Positions 48,092 to 58,533 of a stretch of 64,000 nucleotides of DNA are shown here, in pieces (position 1 is the first letter of the stretch; each line of letters opens with the position of its first letter). A program made the translations under genes and the position numbers. The notes beneath the pieces are model-generated. The model searched no databases. It was not told the origin of the DNA and saw only the letters and a program-made list of their open reading frames with translations. The DNA is from Sinimarinibacterium flocculans (lineage in GTDB: Bacteria > Pseudomonadota > Gammaproteobacteria > Nevskiales > Nevskiaceae), in the NCBI RefSeq assembly GCF_003201205.1, contig NZ_QICN01000008.1, positions 52,207 to 116,206 on the forward strand, read 5' to 3'.

Positions 48092-49254
48092 CGCCCGCCG
48101 TCGACTGCGACGTTGCCATCGTCGGTGCCGGCCCTGCCGGCGCTGCCGTTGCCGTTGGCCTGCATCGCGCTGGCCTGCGCGTCCGCCTGCTCGATCGCGA
48201 ACCCGTGCGCCCGCTGCCAGGCGACTATGACGCCCGGGTCTATGCGCTCTCGCCGGCCAGCGTGGATCTGCTCGATGTCCTCGGTGTCTGGCCGGCCGTG
48301 TCGGGCGTGCGCGCGAGTCCCTACACGCACATGCAGGTCTGGGAGAACGAGCCGGCACAGTCCCTGCACTTCGATGCCGCCGACGCCCGGCGCCCGCTGC
48401 TCGGCCACATCGTCGAGCATGGCGTGCTCGTGCAGGCCCTGCTGGCGGCACTGCCACCGGCACTGTTGCAGGTCCCTGCCGAGGTGACGGGATGTCGCAT
48501 CGATGCCGACGCCGCGGTGCTCGAACTCGGCGACGGCAGTCGTCTGCGTGCGCGGCTGGTGGTTGCGGCCGACGGCCCGCAATCGGCCCTGCGCGGGATG
48601 CTCGGCGTGGACCTGTTGCGCAGCGACTACGACCAGACCGCGGTGGTCTGTCACGTGAGCACGGAGCGGCCACACCAGCAGGCGGCGTACCAGCGCTTCC
48701 TCGACACCGGCCCGCTGGCCCTGCTGCCGCTGGCCGACGGACGCAGCTCGCTGGTCTGGTCCACGACCGAGGCGGCCGCATTGCTGGCGATGGACGAGAC
48801 GGCGTTCTGCGCGACGCTGGCCGCGGCGTCGCAGCATGTTCTGGGTGGCGTGCTGGCGTGTTCGCCGCGGCGCAGTTTCCCGCTGCAACTGCAGCAGGCA
48901 GAGCGCTACGCCGGCGAACGCTTCGCCCTCGCGGGGGATGCCGCGCACGTGGTCCATCCTTTGGCCGGCCAGGGGCTGAACCTCGGGTTCGGCGACGCCC
49001 GGGTGCTGGTCGAGACCCTGACGGCGGCGCGCGAGGCGCGTCGCGATCCGGGCAGCGCGCGTGTGCTCGGCCGGTACCAGCGCGCGCGCCTGGCGGCGAC
49101 GCACGAAATGATGGCGATCACCGATGGCCTGTATCGCGCCTGGCGCCTGCAGCTGCCCGGCTGGCGCTGGCTGCGGCAGCGCGGGCTGCAGTCGGTCAAC
49201 GCCCTCGCGCCGTTGCGCCAGGCGCTGGTGCGACGCGCCTGCGATCTGTCCTAG
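48088..49254 (+). CDS. FAD-dependent ubiquinone hydroxylase, UbiI/UbiF-like
   Basis: 388-aa paralogue of UbiH, hydroxylating another position of the quinone ring (C5 for UbiI, C6 for UbiF). CDVAIVGAGPAGAAVAVGLH, RARLVVAADGPQSALRG and ALAGDAAHVVHPLAGQGLNL, then LGFGDA, are the three canonical motifs. GTG 48088 overlaps the ubiH stop. Position next to ubiH favours UbiI, but regiochemistry cannot be read from sequence. Confidence 0.9.
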   Translation: MTPAVDCDVAIVGAGPAGAAVAVGLHRAGLRVRLLDREPVRPLPGDYDARVYALSPASVDLLDVLGVWPAVSGVRASPYTHMQVWENEPAQSLHFDAADARRPLLGHIVEHGVLVQALLAALPPALLQVPAEVTGCRIDADAAVLELGDGSRLRARLVVAADGPQSALRGMLGVDLLRSDYDQTAVVCHVSTERPHQQAAYQRFLDTGPLALLPLADGRSSLVWSTTEAAALLAMDETAFCATLAAASQHVLGGVLACSPRRSFPLQLQQAERYAGERFALAGDAAHVVHPLAGQGLNLGFGDARVLVETLTAAREARRDPGSARVLGRYQRARLAATHEMMAITDGLYRAWRLQLPGWRWLRQRGLQSVNALAPLRQALVRRACDLS

Positions 49255-49431
49255 GAGCCGGGGCGGCAGAAACGCGCGCGGCGCCGGCTTCGCCATTTCG
49301 GCCATCTTCCGCGGCCTCTCGGCCAATAGTCCGCAGCTGTTGGCCTCGCATCAACGCGAAACCTGTCTCGAAATGGGTTTGCCTCGCTTGCGCTGTGCCT
49401 ACCGCCCAGACTCCTAGCGGGCAAGGCGGTC

Positions 49432-50622
49432 TCAGGCCCGGCCGGCCGCCAGCGCCAGATCGAGCAGCGTCGTGGCGATGCCCGCGCGCGGCGCAGCGTC
49501 GGCGTGACGGGCGGCAAAGGCGCGGGCGGCGTCGGCGTGGCCGGACGATTCGAGCAGCGCCAGCAGGCGGTCCGCACTGTCAGCGGCCGGGCGCTCCGGC
49601 AGCACGATGCCGGCGCCGAGTGCGCGCAGGCGTTCGCCGGTCATCAGGTGGTCGGGGTTCTGGGCGATCAAGGCCATCGGCTTGCCGGCCAGCAGCGCCT
49701 CGCAGACGAGGTTGTGCGAGCCGTAGCCGATCACGGCGTCGCAGTCGGCGATGGCCTGCGCGAAGTCGACCGGCCCATCGGCGACCGCGAGCGACGGCGG
49801 CAGCGGTCCGGTGCTGACGGCCGGGCCGCTGAATCGCAGCAGCGCACAGACCGGCAGCCGGGCCAGGATATCCAGCCAGCCGCGCGTGCCGTCGTTCACC
49901 GGCAGCGATGCGAACAGGCGTGGACGTCGCGGCGATGCAGGCCATCGCGGCGGCGTGCCGTAGCTTGTGAGCGGCAGGCCGAGGCGACGCAGCGGCTCGC
50001 GACGCGGGTAAGGGTCGAGCTCGGGATAGGTCAGCAGCGCGGTCGGCAGCGGCGCGAAGAGCTCGGCCATCGCAGGCAAGGCCGGCGCGCCCAGCTGATG
50101 CAGCGCCGCGTTGGTCGTCGCCAGGACCCTCTGCTCGTTCGCGGCGAGCCGGGGGTCATCCTCGGCGATGTCCGGGCGAAACGCGGGCCATGGCGTGCGC
50201 GCCGGCGGAATCGAGAAGCCGGTGCCGTAGTGCAGCACCGGGATGCCGGCGGTGCGCGCGGCGAGCACCGCCGTGGGGCTGTGCCGGGCCAGCAATCGCT
50301 CGATGCCGAAGGCCTGGAACAGGGCGCGCCAGGCCTGCAGTCGGGCGACGAGGGATTGCGGATCGGCGAACCCGCGGTTGTGCAGCAGCGTGGCATAACT
50401 GGTCTGCACGCGGACCGGCGGTATGCGTGAGGCGGTGGCGACGGGCGCCTGCACCACGGTCAGCGCCGGGAGATCCGCGAGCAGGGGTGCGCTGGCGTGC
50501 AGGTCGCGGACGATGGCGACGCAGCGGTGGCCCTGGCGCATCGCCGCGAGGACGATCTGGCGCATCACGGCGGCGTAGCCGCTGGCGGCGCCGAGTTCCC
50601 AGCTCAGGCCGAGGCAGGCCAT
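49432..50622 (-). CDS. GT-B fold glycosyltransferase in two-partner secretion operon
   Basis: 396 aa, cytoplasmic. The C-terminal half has the nucleotide-sugar site of GT1/GT28-like enzymes: DCDAVIGYGSHNLVCEALLA, then GKPMALIAQNPDHLMTGERL and RALGAGIVLP. The N-terminal half (GAASGYAAVMRQIVLAAMRQ, GHRCVAIVRDL) is an acceptor domain. It lies 19 bp after the fecR-type gene, the last gene of tpsB-tpsA-fecR-gt. By position it could glycosylate TpsA before export, as HmwC does for Haemophilus HMW adhesins, although it is not recognisably GT41. Donor and acceptor unknown. Confidence 0.75.
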   Translation of the reverse strand: MACLGLSWELGAASGYAAVMRQIVLAAMRQGHRCVAIVRDLHASAPLLADLPALTVVQAPVATASRIPPVRVQTSYATLLHNRGFADPQSLVARLQAWRALFQAFGIERLLARHSPTAVLAARTAGIPVLHYGTGFSIPPARTPWPAFRPDIAEDDPRLAANEQRVLATTNAALHQLGAPALPAMAELFAPLPTALLTYPELDPYPRREPLRRLGLPLTSYGTPPRWPASPRRPRLFASLPVNDGTRGWLDILARLPVCALLRFSGPAVSTGPLPPSLAVADGPVDFAQAIADCDAVIGYGSHNLVCEALLAGKPMALIAQNPDHLMTGERLRALGAGIVLPERPAADSADRLLALLESSGHADAARAFAARHADAAPRAGIATTLLDLALAAGRA

Positions 50623-50641
50623 GTCGACGCGCCGTCGCGAC

Positions 50642-51469
50642 TCAGGCGTCGCAGAGTTCGGTCGGGTCGGGGATCGGATTGAGCTTGAGGAAGCCCGGGG
50701 GTTGCGGCAGCAGGATCTGCGTGCCGTCGGTCAGGGTCAGCAGGAACTGGCCGGGGCCGACCTCGACCTCGCGGCCGTCGATGTTGGCCGTGACGACCCG
50801 ACCGCTGATGACGCCGACGACGATACCGCCGAGGGCCGACAGGCCTTCGGGCAGCGGCATGTCGCACAGGGTTGCGGTGTTCTCGGGGCAGCCGGGCAGC
50901 AGGCTGGCGAGAATGACCGGGTCGCTGGCGCAGGCCGCATCGCAGATGATGGCGAGATAGTCGGTGCCGCGGATGCCGATCGTCGCGACCGGCGTGCTGA
51001 TGCGGTACTCGGCCGGGTCCGAGCGTCCGATCAATCCGGTGACGGCACGAAAGCCGCCCTTGAGCAGCCGGAAGAAGGCCTGCCCACGTCCGGCTGGCGC
51101 TGGCGTCGCCGCAATCGCCTCGCCGTTGGCCGCAGGGGCGGTCGTCGCGCTCGGCGCGTCCGCCGCAGCAGGTTCGTCGGGGGCGCGGTAGGCCTCGATC
51201 TCGAAGCGTGTATTCGGCCGAATCAGGACGAAACTGCCGTCGGTGAACTTGAGATTGACGTAGGTGTTGGGCCCCGCGGAGACGATGTCGCCGGAGTAGA
51301 CCGGGTCGCCTTTTTCCAGTGCCCGCAGGTCCAGCGTCGCCTGGTTCGAGGCCTGGGCCTGGCCGGTGACCAGCGCGACCTCGCCGGCCGGCACCGTCGC
51401 GGCCTCGGCGCGAGCGAGTCCCGCCACCAGCAGTGCCAGGGTCATTGCGCGACGCAGGATCGGTCCCAT
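50642..51469 (-). CDS. exported FecR-domain protein
   Basis: 275 aa. Signal peptide around MGPILRRAMTLALLVAGLAR, then GEVALVTGQAQASNQ and VYSGDIVSAGPNTYVNLKFT, the FecR fold, continued by ATIGIRGTDYLAIICD after an Ala/Pro linker (about 113-135). Five to six Cys lie in the C-terminal half, perhaps disulfide-bonded. Unlike sigma regulators it lacks an inner-membrane helix, so it is probably a periplasmic or surface partner of the exoprotein. GAGGA site 8 nt before ATG 51469; 10 bp after tpsA. Confidence 0.8.
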   Translation of the reverse strand: MGPILRRAMTLALLVAGLARAEAATVPAGEVALVTGQAQASNQATLDLRALEKGDPVYSGDIVSAGPNTYVNLKFTDGSFVLIRPNTRFEIEAYRAPDEPAAADAPSATTAPAANGEAIAATPAPAGRGQAFFRLLKGGFRAVTGLIGRSDPAEYRISTPVATIGIRGTDYLAIICDAACASDPVILASLLPGCPENTATLCDMPLPEGLSALGGIVVGVISGRVVTANIDGREVEVGPGQFLLTLTDGTQILLPQPPGFLKLNPIPDPTELCDA

Positions 51470-51479
51470 CGCGCGGTCC

Positions 51480-54400
51480 TCAGAGCTGGTTGCAGGAGAG
51501 TTCGCCGAGTTCATACGACGTCTCCAGGATATCGATGCGATCGGCGGTCTCGCCGTTCTCGTCCACCGGCTTCTTCGGTGGATCCTTCGGTTGCGTGGCG
51601 AGATTGAGGACCGTGTCGATCTCGTCGACCTCCTCCTGCGACGGCGTCGGCAGCGGTGTCGGCGTGGGAGCCGGGGTCGGCGTCGCTGTCGGCAGCGGTG
51701 TCGGTGTAGGCGCCGGGGTCGGCGTTGCGGTCGGCAGCGGCGTCGGCGTGGGAGCCGGGGTCGGCGTCGCGGTCGGCAGCGGTGTCGGCGTGGGAGCCGG
51801 GGTCGGTGTCGCGGTCGGCAGCGGCGTCGGCGTGGGCGCCGGGGTTGGTGTCGCGGTCGGCAGCGGCGTCGGCGTGGGTGCCGGGGTTGCGGTCGGCAGC
51901 GGCGTCGGCGTGGGCGCCGGGGTCGGGGTTGCGGTCGGCAGCGGTGTCGGCGTGGGCGCCGGGGTCGGTGTCGCGGTCGGCAGCGGCGTCGGTGTGGGCG
52001 CCGGGGTCGGTGTCGCGGTTGGCGACGGCGTCGGTGTGGCCGTTGGCGTCGGAGTCGGGGTCGCCGTTGGCGTTGGCGTTGGCGTTGGCGTTGGCGTTGG
52101 CGTTGGCGTTGGCGTTGGCGTTGGCGTTGGCGTAGGTGTCGGCGTGGGCTCCAGGACGTTGCCGCCGAGCACGATCACTTCGCCGGTCGTGCTCACGTTG
52201 TCGAGGTTGGCGATGTCGCCACCGGTGAGCAGCACGTAGTTCGCCGAACCCAGATCCTTCTCGACCGTGTCGAGTCCCGGTGCCAGATCGATCGTGCCGG
52301 CGAAACCGGTGCCGCCGAGAAGATAGGTGAGCACGTCCGTCGTCAGGGCACCGCCGAGTGCCGCGAGCAACAGCGGGTCACTGTCGCCGTAAGGGCGGAA
52401 GTTGAAAGCCTGCAGCGGGCTGCCGATGCTGCCGGCCGATGCCGCAGGGGCCTGGATGAACAGGTATCCGCCCTCGATCGTCAGGCTGCCGAGTTGTACG
52501 GCATTCGGCGAGACGAAGCTGGCGTTGGCGATCGAGGGCAGCGGCGAGGGCAGCGGATTGGCGCGAGCATCACCCGGGAAATTGTTGGCCGCGTCGACGA
52601 AGTCCGGGTCCTGCCCCCGAATGGCGCTGCCGCTGCCGATCTCCAGGTTCGCGCGGGACAGGTCGATGGTGTTGGCGAAGACGTCGATCGCGCCGCTGCG
52701 GATCTGCGTATCGGCAGCATTGGCGACGACGGCGCCGCCGGCAAAGATCTCGATGGTCGTGGCATCGGTCCCCGGCGGGCCGATCAGTGCGCGGTCGATC
52801 AGGACATCACCCTCGAAGCTGTCGATGATCAAGGCCGTCGACGGCGGGTCGGACTCGGCGTCGACGTTGACCTCGAGGTCCAGCCCCTGACCGACGCCGG
52901 CGCCGCGGATATCGTTCTGCGCGGCGAGCGCCAGGAGGGTCTGGTAGCCCAGGCCGGTTCCGCCGACACGCACCGGTCCGACCGCGATGTTGCCGCCACC
53001 GGCGAAGAACTGCTCTCCGCTCTCGTCGAAGAAGTTCGCGGTGTTGCCGATCTCGATACTGGCGGTGCCGCCGCTGCCGGTGAAGCCGCCGTCGTCGAGC
53101 GTCACGTCGATGGAGCCGATGGTGACGTCGCCGCCGGTGGCATTGGCGTCGTAGTAGGCGTTGCCGATGGCCGCGACCCCTGCATTGAGATAGCCGATGC
53201 CGACGGTGTCGATCGCGATGGAGGTCAGCGCGCCCGCCGAGATGCCGTCGCGGGCATAGAGCTCGATGCAGGCGCTGGAGTAGAAGTTGCAGTACTCGCT
53301 GCCCTTGTCGGCACTCTCGTACTCGCCGTAGTCGGAGGTCCAGGTGGCGCTGACGTTCTGCACATTCAGTGCGCCGCCGCGTGCTTCCAGCAGCACGGCG
53401 CCGTTGCTCGCCGTGACGTCGAGCAGCGTCAGGTCGCCAAGCCCGCTGTAGATCTTGATGCTGCCGGCCATGAGGGCCTGCAGCGGAATGTCGAGACTCA
53501 TGGCGGCATAGATGCCCAGCGGCCCCATGAGATCCGGCAGCAGGTTGGCGATGCTGATGCCGCCGCCACCGGCATACAGGTCGAGCTGCTGCGTGGCGGC
53601 CAGGGTCGAGAAGCTCAGGTCTCCGACCTCGCTGCTGACCGACAGGTAGTCGGCTGCCAGCGTCGCAGCCGGCAGCCCGACCTGGCCCTGTGCGGCGATG
53701 TCGAGCGTGCCGAGCATCGGCGTGCTGTATCCGGAGAGCAGGATGTCGCCGCCGCCGCTGTAACTGTCGCTGCCGGTCTCCGCGTCGTAGGCGTATGCCG
53801 CCAAGTTCTGCAGATAGGCATAGAGTTCGACGTAGGCCGGCGAGAAGCCGTTGTCCGCGAAGACGATGTCCACGTCGCCGAGGTCGACGGCGCCACCGGC
53901 GCCGATGGGCGAGCCGGAGGCGAAGGCGCTGCCGTTGACGTCGAGCCCGGCGGTCAGGAACTGGTCGGGCGCATCGGCCTGCAGCAGCAGGTTGACGGAA
54001 GTCGTCTGGACGCCGTCGCGGGCATAGAGCAGCACGCCCTGGTTGCAGTAGTAGTAGCAGCCGCCGTAGGGACTTGAGTCGCCGGTCAGGGTGGCGCTGA
54101 AGTTGCCGCCGATGATGCGTCCGCCAAAGGCAACGACCTCGATGCTGCCGTCCAGGCTCGTGAGGTCGGAGAGGACCAGATCGCCGGCGCCGCTGTAGAT
54201 CTGCAGGGTCTGTGCCGTCAAGGACGGGGCACTCGACAGCGGCAGGCCGCCATCGACGAAGCTCAGGGTGCCGCCGGCGTCCACGCGCAGGAAATCGAGC
54301 GTGGTGGTCTGCAGGCCGATCTCGACGTCCGCCGAACCCGGTAGCGGCTGTCCGGTACCGGCATCGGTGAGCGCCGTCGACATCAGCGTCACCGCAGCGT

Positions 54401-56501
54401 TTGTCCCCATCGTGATCGAGGGCAGCCGGATGTCGCCCCCGGCGAAAGTGCCGACGTCCAGCTCGCTGTAGGTCTCGAGACCGCTGGCGACGACACGCAC
54501 GTCGGCGGCTTCGACGTCGCCGTCGGCCTGGATCTGCAGGGTGGCGATGGCGTCCTCGGTGCCGCTCAGCTTGCCGCCGGGGGATGCGCCGGCCTCGAGC
54601 AGGCCGACGGCCGGCAGGGCATTCGCCTCGACCGTGACGCCGTTGACGATGGTCACGGCGCCGCCACTGCGGCGACCGTCCGCGGAGTAGGGCCCGCCCG
54701 TCGGCGTGCTGTCGATCCGTGCCTGGCTGTTGGCGCTCACACCGTTGAAGCTGCCGGCCTCGGTCGAGACGCTGATGCGGTCGATGGTGATGTCGCGCGA
54801 GGCGCCCGGGTCCGGCGCCGACTCGTCGACCGGCACGTTGTTGGCCATCACGTAGACGCTGGCGTAGAGCGCGTCGCCGTCAAATTCCGCCGTGTCGCTG
54901 GCCTGCAGGTGTCCGGCGGTGACGCCGTCGTGCGCGATCAGCTCGATCTGCGTCGCACTCACGTCGCCCACGCGGATGTCGCCGCCCGACAGCACGCTCA
55001 CGGTACCGCTGTCGCCGGCGTTGAGTGTCGCCGCAACGTCGACGTCGCCGCTGGTGCGGTTGTCCAGGCGGATGTCGCCGTCGATGTTGAAGACGTCGTC
55101 GGCACCGAGGATGTAGATGCCGGGCGCATTCGGTTCGCCGGGAACCGGCTCGACGCAGTCGGGATTGCAGCCGGCGATCACCTGGAGGCTGCCGCCATAG
55201 TCCGGACTGGCGCCAAAGCCGTTCAGCTCGTTGTCGGCGATGTCTTCGAAGGTGACCGAGTTCTCGCCCTGGATCGTGATCGTCGAGCCGAAGGCGTTCT
55301 GCAGCATCGCCTCGAGCGTGCTGTAGGTGAGATTGCCGCCGCCGTAGTCCTCGCTGACGACGAAGTCGTAGGGATCGATCAGCAGCGCACCGCCGCGACC
55401 GAGGTCCACCGTGTCCTGGATCAGCACGTCGTGACCCGAGAGCTCGGCGAAGCCGCCGAGTCCGCCCGGTCCGTCGCCCGCGACGCTGATGCCGGCGCCC
55501 TGCGCGTACACCAGGCGATCGCCGGCAACCGCGGTGACCTCGCCGCCATTGCGCCCGCGCGCCGCGGCGAGTGATCCGCTTGCGATCTCGATGCTTGCAT
55601 CCGACCGCAGGCCGATCGTGCCGCCGTCGGATGCGGCGCTCGAGGCGTCGAGCGTGCCGTGCTGTTCGAGGTTGCCGCCGTTGGCTACCAGCCAGATCTC
55701 GCCGCCGCGTTCCTCGACCGCGTCGGCGCGGACGACGCCGCGGTTGTTGACGACGGTGCCGAGCAGATCACGCGCCACCTGAGCATGCATCACGACGGCG
55801 CCGCCGCGCGCGACGATCTCGCCGAGGTTCTCGATGCCGGCTGCGTCCGACGCCGCCGCGGCATCGACGGTGTAGGACACCAGGCCCTCGGCATCGGTGT
55901 GCAGCGTCAGGCGACTGCCGGCCGCGAGCACGACGTCGCCCGCCGGTGCCTCGATCGTGCCGCTGTTGTGGATATGGTCGGCCGACAGTACGACGAAGCC
56001 GCCGTCGCCGCTGCGGATCTCGCCTTCGTTGCGGATGCCGGCGGTGCTGTCGCCGGCGAAGACGTAGCGGCCCTCGGCAAAGTCGCGGTCGCTGATGTCC
56101 TGCGTGCTGGTCATCAGCGCCCCGACGTCGACGCGCGCCCCCGCGCCGAACAGGATGCCCTGCGGGTTGATCAGGAACACGCGCCCGTTGGCCGTCAGGT
56201 CGCCTAGAATCTCCGACGGCAGCTGACCGATGACGCGGTTGAGCACGGCCGCTGACGCCGACGGCTGATTGAACACGACGTACTCGTTGGCGCCGATCGA
56301 GAAGCTCTGCCAGTTGATGATGGCGGCGTCGGACTGCTGGTCGATGACCAGCGCGCCCGGGTCCGGGCTCGTCAGGTTGACCTGGCCGTGGACGATCTCG
56401 GCGCCGCTCGGTCCGCCGCTGGCGGCCGCCGGCGCCAGCAGGCTCGCCAGCGCGGCACGGCGCAAGGCCAGGGCAATCGGCGTCAGGCGTGGCGTGGTCA
56501 T
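51480..56501 (-). CDS. large two-partner-secretion exoprotein (TpsA, filamentous haemagglutinin-like)
   Basis: 1673 aa. Signal peptide, then the TPS/haemagglutination domain (about 33-290: [40 protein letters not shown], and [16 protein letters not shown], the NPNGI-type motif with Gln). The middle 1100 residues are beta-helix-like repeats rich in Gly, Asp and Ser. Then a Pro/Thr stalk of about 165 residues (TPTP repeats, nine APTPTPLPT units) and a C-terminal tail ending SCNQL. Start at 56501 gives [16 protein letters not shown]. The longer frame to 56741 overlaps tpsB. Probably a surface fibre/adhesin. Confidence 0.92.
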   Translation of the reverse strand: MTTPRLTPIALALRRAALASLLAPAAASGGPSGAEIVHGQVNLTSPDPGALVIDQQSDAAIINWQSFSIGANEYVVFNQPSASAAVLNRVIGQLPSEILGDLTANGRVFLINPQGILFGAGARVDVGALMTSTQDISDRDFAEGRYVFAGDSTAGIRNEGEIRSGDGGFVVLSADHIHNSGTIEAPAGDVVLAAGSRLTLHTDAEGLVSYTVDAAAASDAAGIENLGEIVARGGAVVMHAQVARDLLGTVVNNRGVVRADAVEERGGEIWLVANGGNLEQHGTLDASSAASDGGTIGLRSDASIEIASGSLAAARGRNGGEVTAVAGDRLVYAQGAGISVAGDGPGGLGGFAELSGHDVLIQDTVDLGRGGALLIDPYDFVVSEDYGGGNLTYSTLEAMLQNAFGSTITIQGENSVTFEDIADNELNGFGASPDYGGSLQVIAGCNPDCVEPVPGEPNAPGIYILGADDVFNIDGDIRLDNRTSGDVDVAATLNAGDSGTVSVLSGGDIRVGDVSATQIELIAHDGVTAGHLQASDTAEFDGDALYASVYVMANNVPVDESAPDPGASRDITIDRISVSTEAGSFNGVSANSQARIDSTPTGGPYSADGRRSGGAVTIVNGVTVEANALPAVGLLEAGASPGGKLSGTEDAIATLQIQADGDVEAADVRVVASGLETYSELDVGTFAGGDIRLPSITMGTNAAVTLMSTALTDAGTGQPLPGSADVEIGLQTTTLDFLRVDAGGTLSFVDGGLPLSSAPSLTAQTLQIYSGAGDLVLSDLTSLDGSIEVVAFGGRIIGGNFSATLTGDSSPYGGCYYYCNQGVLLYARDGVQTTSVNLLLQADAPDQFLTAGLDVNGSAFASGSPIGAGGAVDLGDVDIVFADNGFSPAYVELYAYLQNLAAYAYDAETGSDSYSGGGDILLSGYSTPMLGTLDIAAQGQVGLPAATLAADYLSVSSEVGDLSFSTLAATQQLDLYAGGGGISIANLLPDLMGPLGIYAAMSLDIPLQALMAGSIKIYSGLGDLTLLDVTASNGAVLLEARGGALNVQNVSATWTSDYGEYESADKGSEYCNFYSSACIELYARDGISAGALTSIAIDTVGIGYLNAGVAAIGNAYYDANATGGDVTIGSIDVTLDDGGFTGSGGTASIEIGNTANFFDESGEQFFAGGGNIAVGPVRVGGTGLGYQTLLALAAQNDIRGAGVGQGLDLEVNVDAESDPPSTALIIDSFEGDVLIDRALIGPPGTDATTIEIFAGGAVVANAADTQIRSGAIDVFANTIDLSRANLEIGSGSAIRGQDPDFVDAANNFPGDARANPLPSPLPSIANASFVSPNAVQLGSLTIEGGYLFIQAPAASAGSIGSPLQAFNFRPYGDSDPLLLAALGGALTTDVLTYLLGGTGFAGTIDLAPGLDTVEKDLGSANYVLLTGGDIANLDNVSTTGEVIVLGGNVLEPTPTPTPTPTPTPTPTPTPTPTPTPTPTATPTPTPTATPTPSPTATPTPAPTPTPLPTATPTPAPTPTPLPTATPTPAPTPTPLPTATPAPTPTPLPTATPTPAPTPTPLPTATPTPAPTPTPLPTATPTPAPTPTPLPTATPTPAPTPTPLPTATPTPAPTPTPLPTPSQEEVDEIDTVLNLATQPKDPPKKPVDENGETADRIDILETSYELGELSCNQL
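51645..52003 (-). repeat. 42-bp minisatellite coding the tpsA stalk
   Basis: Nine copies of the peptide APTPTPLPT separated by ATPTP, a 14-residue (42-bp) unit. One spacer is ATP, making a 36-bp unit, so every length change remains in frame. Copies differ by a few silent changes (ggagcc/ggcgcc, gtgtc/gcgtc). Confidence 0.9.
52065..52130 (-). repeat. eleven tandem copies of hexamer CGTTGG (Thr-Pro codons)
   Basis: A perfect (CGTTGG)11 tract; on the coding strand each unit is ACG-CCA in frame. Uniform codon use contrasts with the varied Pro/Thr codons around it, a sign of recent slippage expansion. Confidence 0.95.
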
Positions 56502-56511
56502 GACGGGCTCC

Positions 56512-58146
56512 TCAGAAGCTGGCGGCGAGCGAGCCGAACAGGCGGCCGGAGTCGCGGCCGTCGCTGGCCTCGCGGCTGCCGAGCGGGTAGGCCCAGTCGA
56601 CGCGCAGCGACAGGGGGTTGCGCGTGATGTCGAAACCGAGTCCGGCACTCGACAGCGAGCCGGCATCTGGCGCGTCGACCGAGAAGGCCTCGCCGCCGTC
56701 GAAGAACAGCCGGCTGCGCAAGGCCACGCCGGACACGGCACTCAGGTGCTGAAGGCTGACGCTGCCGAAATAGCCGTAGTCACCGCGCACTTCGGCGCTC
56801 GGGAAGCCGCGCACGCTGCCCGGTCCGCCCAGCGAGAACTTCTCGGTGTCAGCCAGCGGGTCGGGTGACCAGGTGCCCGCAGCCCGCACATAGAGCTGCA
56901 GGCTGCGCGCGAGCGGCATCAGGTGCTGCACGTCCAGATCCCACTTCAGGCGCTGGTTGCCCTCGACTTCGCCGTCGGCGAAGTCTTCAATCGACAGCGA
57001 GTCGAAATTCGATGACACGGAGCTGCCTACCTGCGTCACGGCGGCGTTGTCGTGCGTACGAGTGTAGGCAAGCCCCGCGCGCAGCAGTGTGATCGAGGTC
57101 TGGTTGAAGATCAGGCCGCTGAAATCGGCATTGGACAGCGTGCGGGTGGCACCGACCGAGAGCATCAGCCGCTGGCGGGCGTCCAGCAGCAGCGGGTGTT
57201 CCACGGTGAGCTCGCCGTTGCGGCTGCGACCGCCCACCGGCGAGCCGTCGATTTCGAACTCGGCGTGGCTGTAGCCGATGCGCACGCGCGTGCCGCGGTA
57301 ATTCAGAGGTACCGAGTACAGCACGGACCCGTAGCGCGTCAGTGCCTCCTCGGACACGAGGCCGGTGAGCTGCAGCTGATCCTCGACCCGCAGCGGGTTG
57401 TTGAGTGTCGCCGAGGCAGTCAGGCGGATCTCGCCGACGCTTTCCCGGCCGAAGTTGTCGAGGGTCAGGCCGCCCTCGATCGGGCGTTCGTCGAGGCTCA
57501 CCAGCACGTCGCTGTCACCCGGCGCCGCGCCGGGTCGTATCGTGGCCCGGGCCTCGAGTCCGGGGAGCGCGCTGAGGGCACGCAATCCCTGCTGCAGGGA
57601 ATCGGCGCGATAGATCTCGCGGGGCCGGAAAGCACCGAGATAACGGCGGACATGCTCCGGCTGGTAGCGTTCGGCACCTTCGATCTGCACGCTGGCGACG
57701 CGGCCTTCCGACACCTGCAGCAGCACCACGCCGTCGCTGACCTTCTGCGGCGGCAGGTTGACCGTTGCCAGCGTGTAGCCGCGCTCGCTGTAGAAGGCGG
57801 CGATGCGATCCGCCGCCTCGTACAGCTCGCCCAGCGTCACGCGGCGGCCGAGGTAATCCTTGAGCTGCGCCGACAGGTGTTGCTCAGAGAACAGGGCATG
57901 GCCGGTGAACTCGAACCGCTGCACGACGAGCGTGCCTTCGCCCGGCGCCAGCACCGGCACGACGCGGGGTTGCTGGGGTGCTGAAATGGCGGGTTCCGAG
58001 GACTGTGGCGTCGCCAGCCCGGGCGAGGGCTCCAGCGTATTGCCCAGTTCGCCAGGCGCTACCGTCTGCGCGTGTACGACCATGCAGGCCGACAACCCGA
58101 AGGCCGCCGCGACCGTCTGCCTGAGCTCCCTTCGAGACCTGCGCAT
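56512..58146 (-). CDS. TpsB outer-membrane transporter (ShlB/FhaC/HecB family)
   Basis: 544 aa Omp85-superfamily pore that secretes TpsA. Signal peptide [20 protein letters not shown], a proline-rich plug linker, two POTRA domains (about 75-235; [20 protein letters not shown] and [20 protein letters not shown]), then a 16-strand barrel with the conserved loop motif [14 protein letters not shown] (VRGY type). The last residue is Phe, as for BamA substrates. GGGGA site 6 nt before ATG 58146. tpsA starts 10 bp after its stop. Confidence 0.95.
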   Translation of the reverse strand: MRRSRRELRQTVAAAFGLSACMVVHAQTVAPGELGNTLEPSPGLATPQSSEPAISAPQQPRVVPVLAPGEGTLVVQRFEFTGHALFSEQHLSAQLKDYLGRRVTLGELYEAADRIAAFYSERGYTLATVNLPPQKVSDGVVLLQVSEGRVASVQIEGAERYQPEHVRRYLGAFRPREIYRADSLQQGLRALSALPGLEARATIRPGAAPGDSDVLVSLDERPIEGGLTLDNFGRESVGEIRLTASATLNNPLRVEDQLQLTGLVSEEALTRYGSVLYSVPLNYRGTRVRIGYSHAEFEIDGSPVGGRSRNGELTVEHPLLLDARQRLMLSVGATRTLSNADFSGLIFNQTSITLLRAGLAYTRTHDNAAVTQVGSSVSSNFDSLSIEDFADGEVEGNQRLKWDLDVQHLMPLARSLQLYVRAAGTWSPDPLADTEKFSLGGPGSVRGFPSAEVRGDYGYFGSVSLQHLSAVSGVALRSRLFFDGGEAFSVDAPDAGSLSSAGLGFDITRNPLSLRVDWAYPLGSREASDGRDSGRLFGSLAASF

Positions 58147-58198
58147 CTGTTTCCCCTGGCGATCGGCTGACCCTGCGCAACCGACGGAAAGCCCGGGC

Positions 58199-58204
58199 AC
58201 TATA
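58199..58204 (-). promoter_or_regulatory. possible -10 box of the tpsB operon
   Basis: Minus-strand TATAGT about 53 bp before the tpsB ATG; no good -35 hexamer. Confidence 0.35.
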
Positions 58205-58330
58205 GCTCAGCGTTTCGAAAGGGATCGCGACAGCCATCACGTCCGCGCCCTAGCCCGGTGCCGGTCTGGCGCGAGCCCGGGACGTGCCGACAGGCCGGTC
58301 GAGCGGAACCCCATCTGGTAAAGTAGGTTG

Positions 58331-58398
58331 GAAGCATCGCGCGAGAGACCACCTTCAGTGGTGGCGCCGAAGGCGCAAACCGCCCGGAATCGCTCAGG
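58331..58398 (+). promoter_or_regulatory. extra partial glycine aptamer I (68-nt exact duplicate)
   Basis: Identical over all 68 nt to 58534-58601: from GAAGCATCGCGCGAGAGACC through the GGCGCCGAAGGCGCAAAC core to GGAATCGCTCAGG. After that the sequence diverges, so the 3' side of the aptamer (CAAACGGAGCGCGATGT, which closes P1) is missing. Both copies are preceded by GGTAAA(G/C)TA. Confidence 0.9.
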
Positions 58399-58533
58399 GT
58401 GAGCCGGGGCCTTCGTGAAGCAAAGCTTCACGCCGGCGAACGCCCGGCCATGGATGGCCGGGCCGGGGCTGGATCGAAGCGGTGAAGTCGCGCCAAGGAC
58501 GGCCGGGGTAAACTAAAGCTGTAGTCGTTAAAC
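58399..58533 (+). repeat. REP-like hairpin segment between the aptamer copies
   Basis: Contains two perfect hairpins: CGTGAAGC/GCTTCACG (58414-58432, loop AAA) and GCCCGGCCAT/ATGGCCGGGC (58442-58463, 2-nt loop). No ORF and no U-runs. It looks like an interspersed palindromic repeat unit, but no second copy occurs in this window. Confidence 0.5.

Noticed and set aside
49255-49431. Possible 6S RNA or other ncRNA downstream of the ygfB-pepP-ubi cluster
   Set aside because: 6S RNA often lies in this neighbourhood, but I see no 6S-like closing stem or central bubble and no zapA; nothing recognisable is found in these 177 bp.
52065-52130. Possible CRISPR-like array or non-coding satellite
   Set aside because: The units are contiguous hexamers without spacers and read in frame as Thr-Pro within tpsA.
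51366-54077. 903-codon plus-strand frame across the tpsA region, rich in Arg/Gly, and a Gly-Val-rich frame at 51433-52239
   Set aside because: Both are antisense to tpsA; their repeats are mirror images of the Pro/Thr stalk codons, and no family is recognisable.
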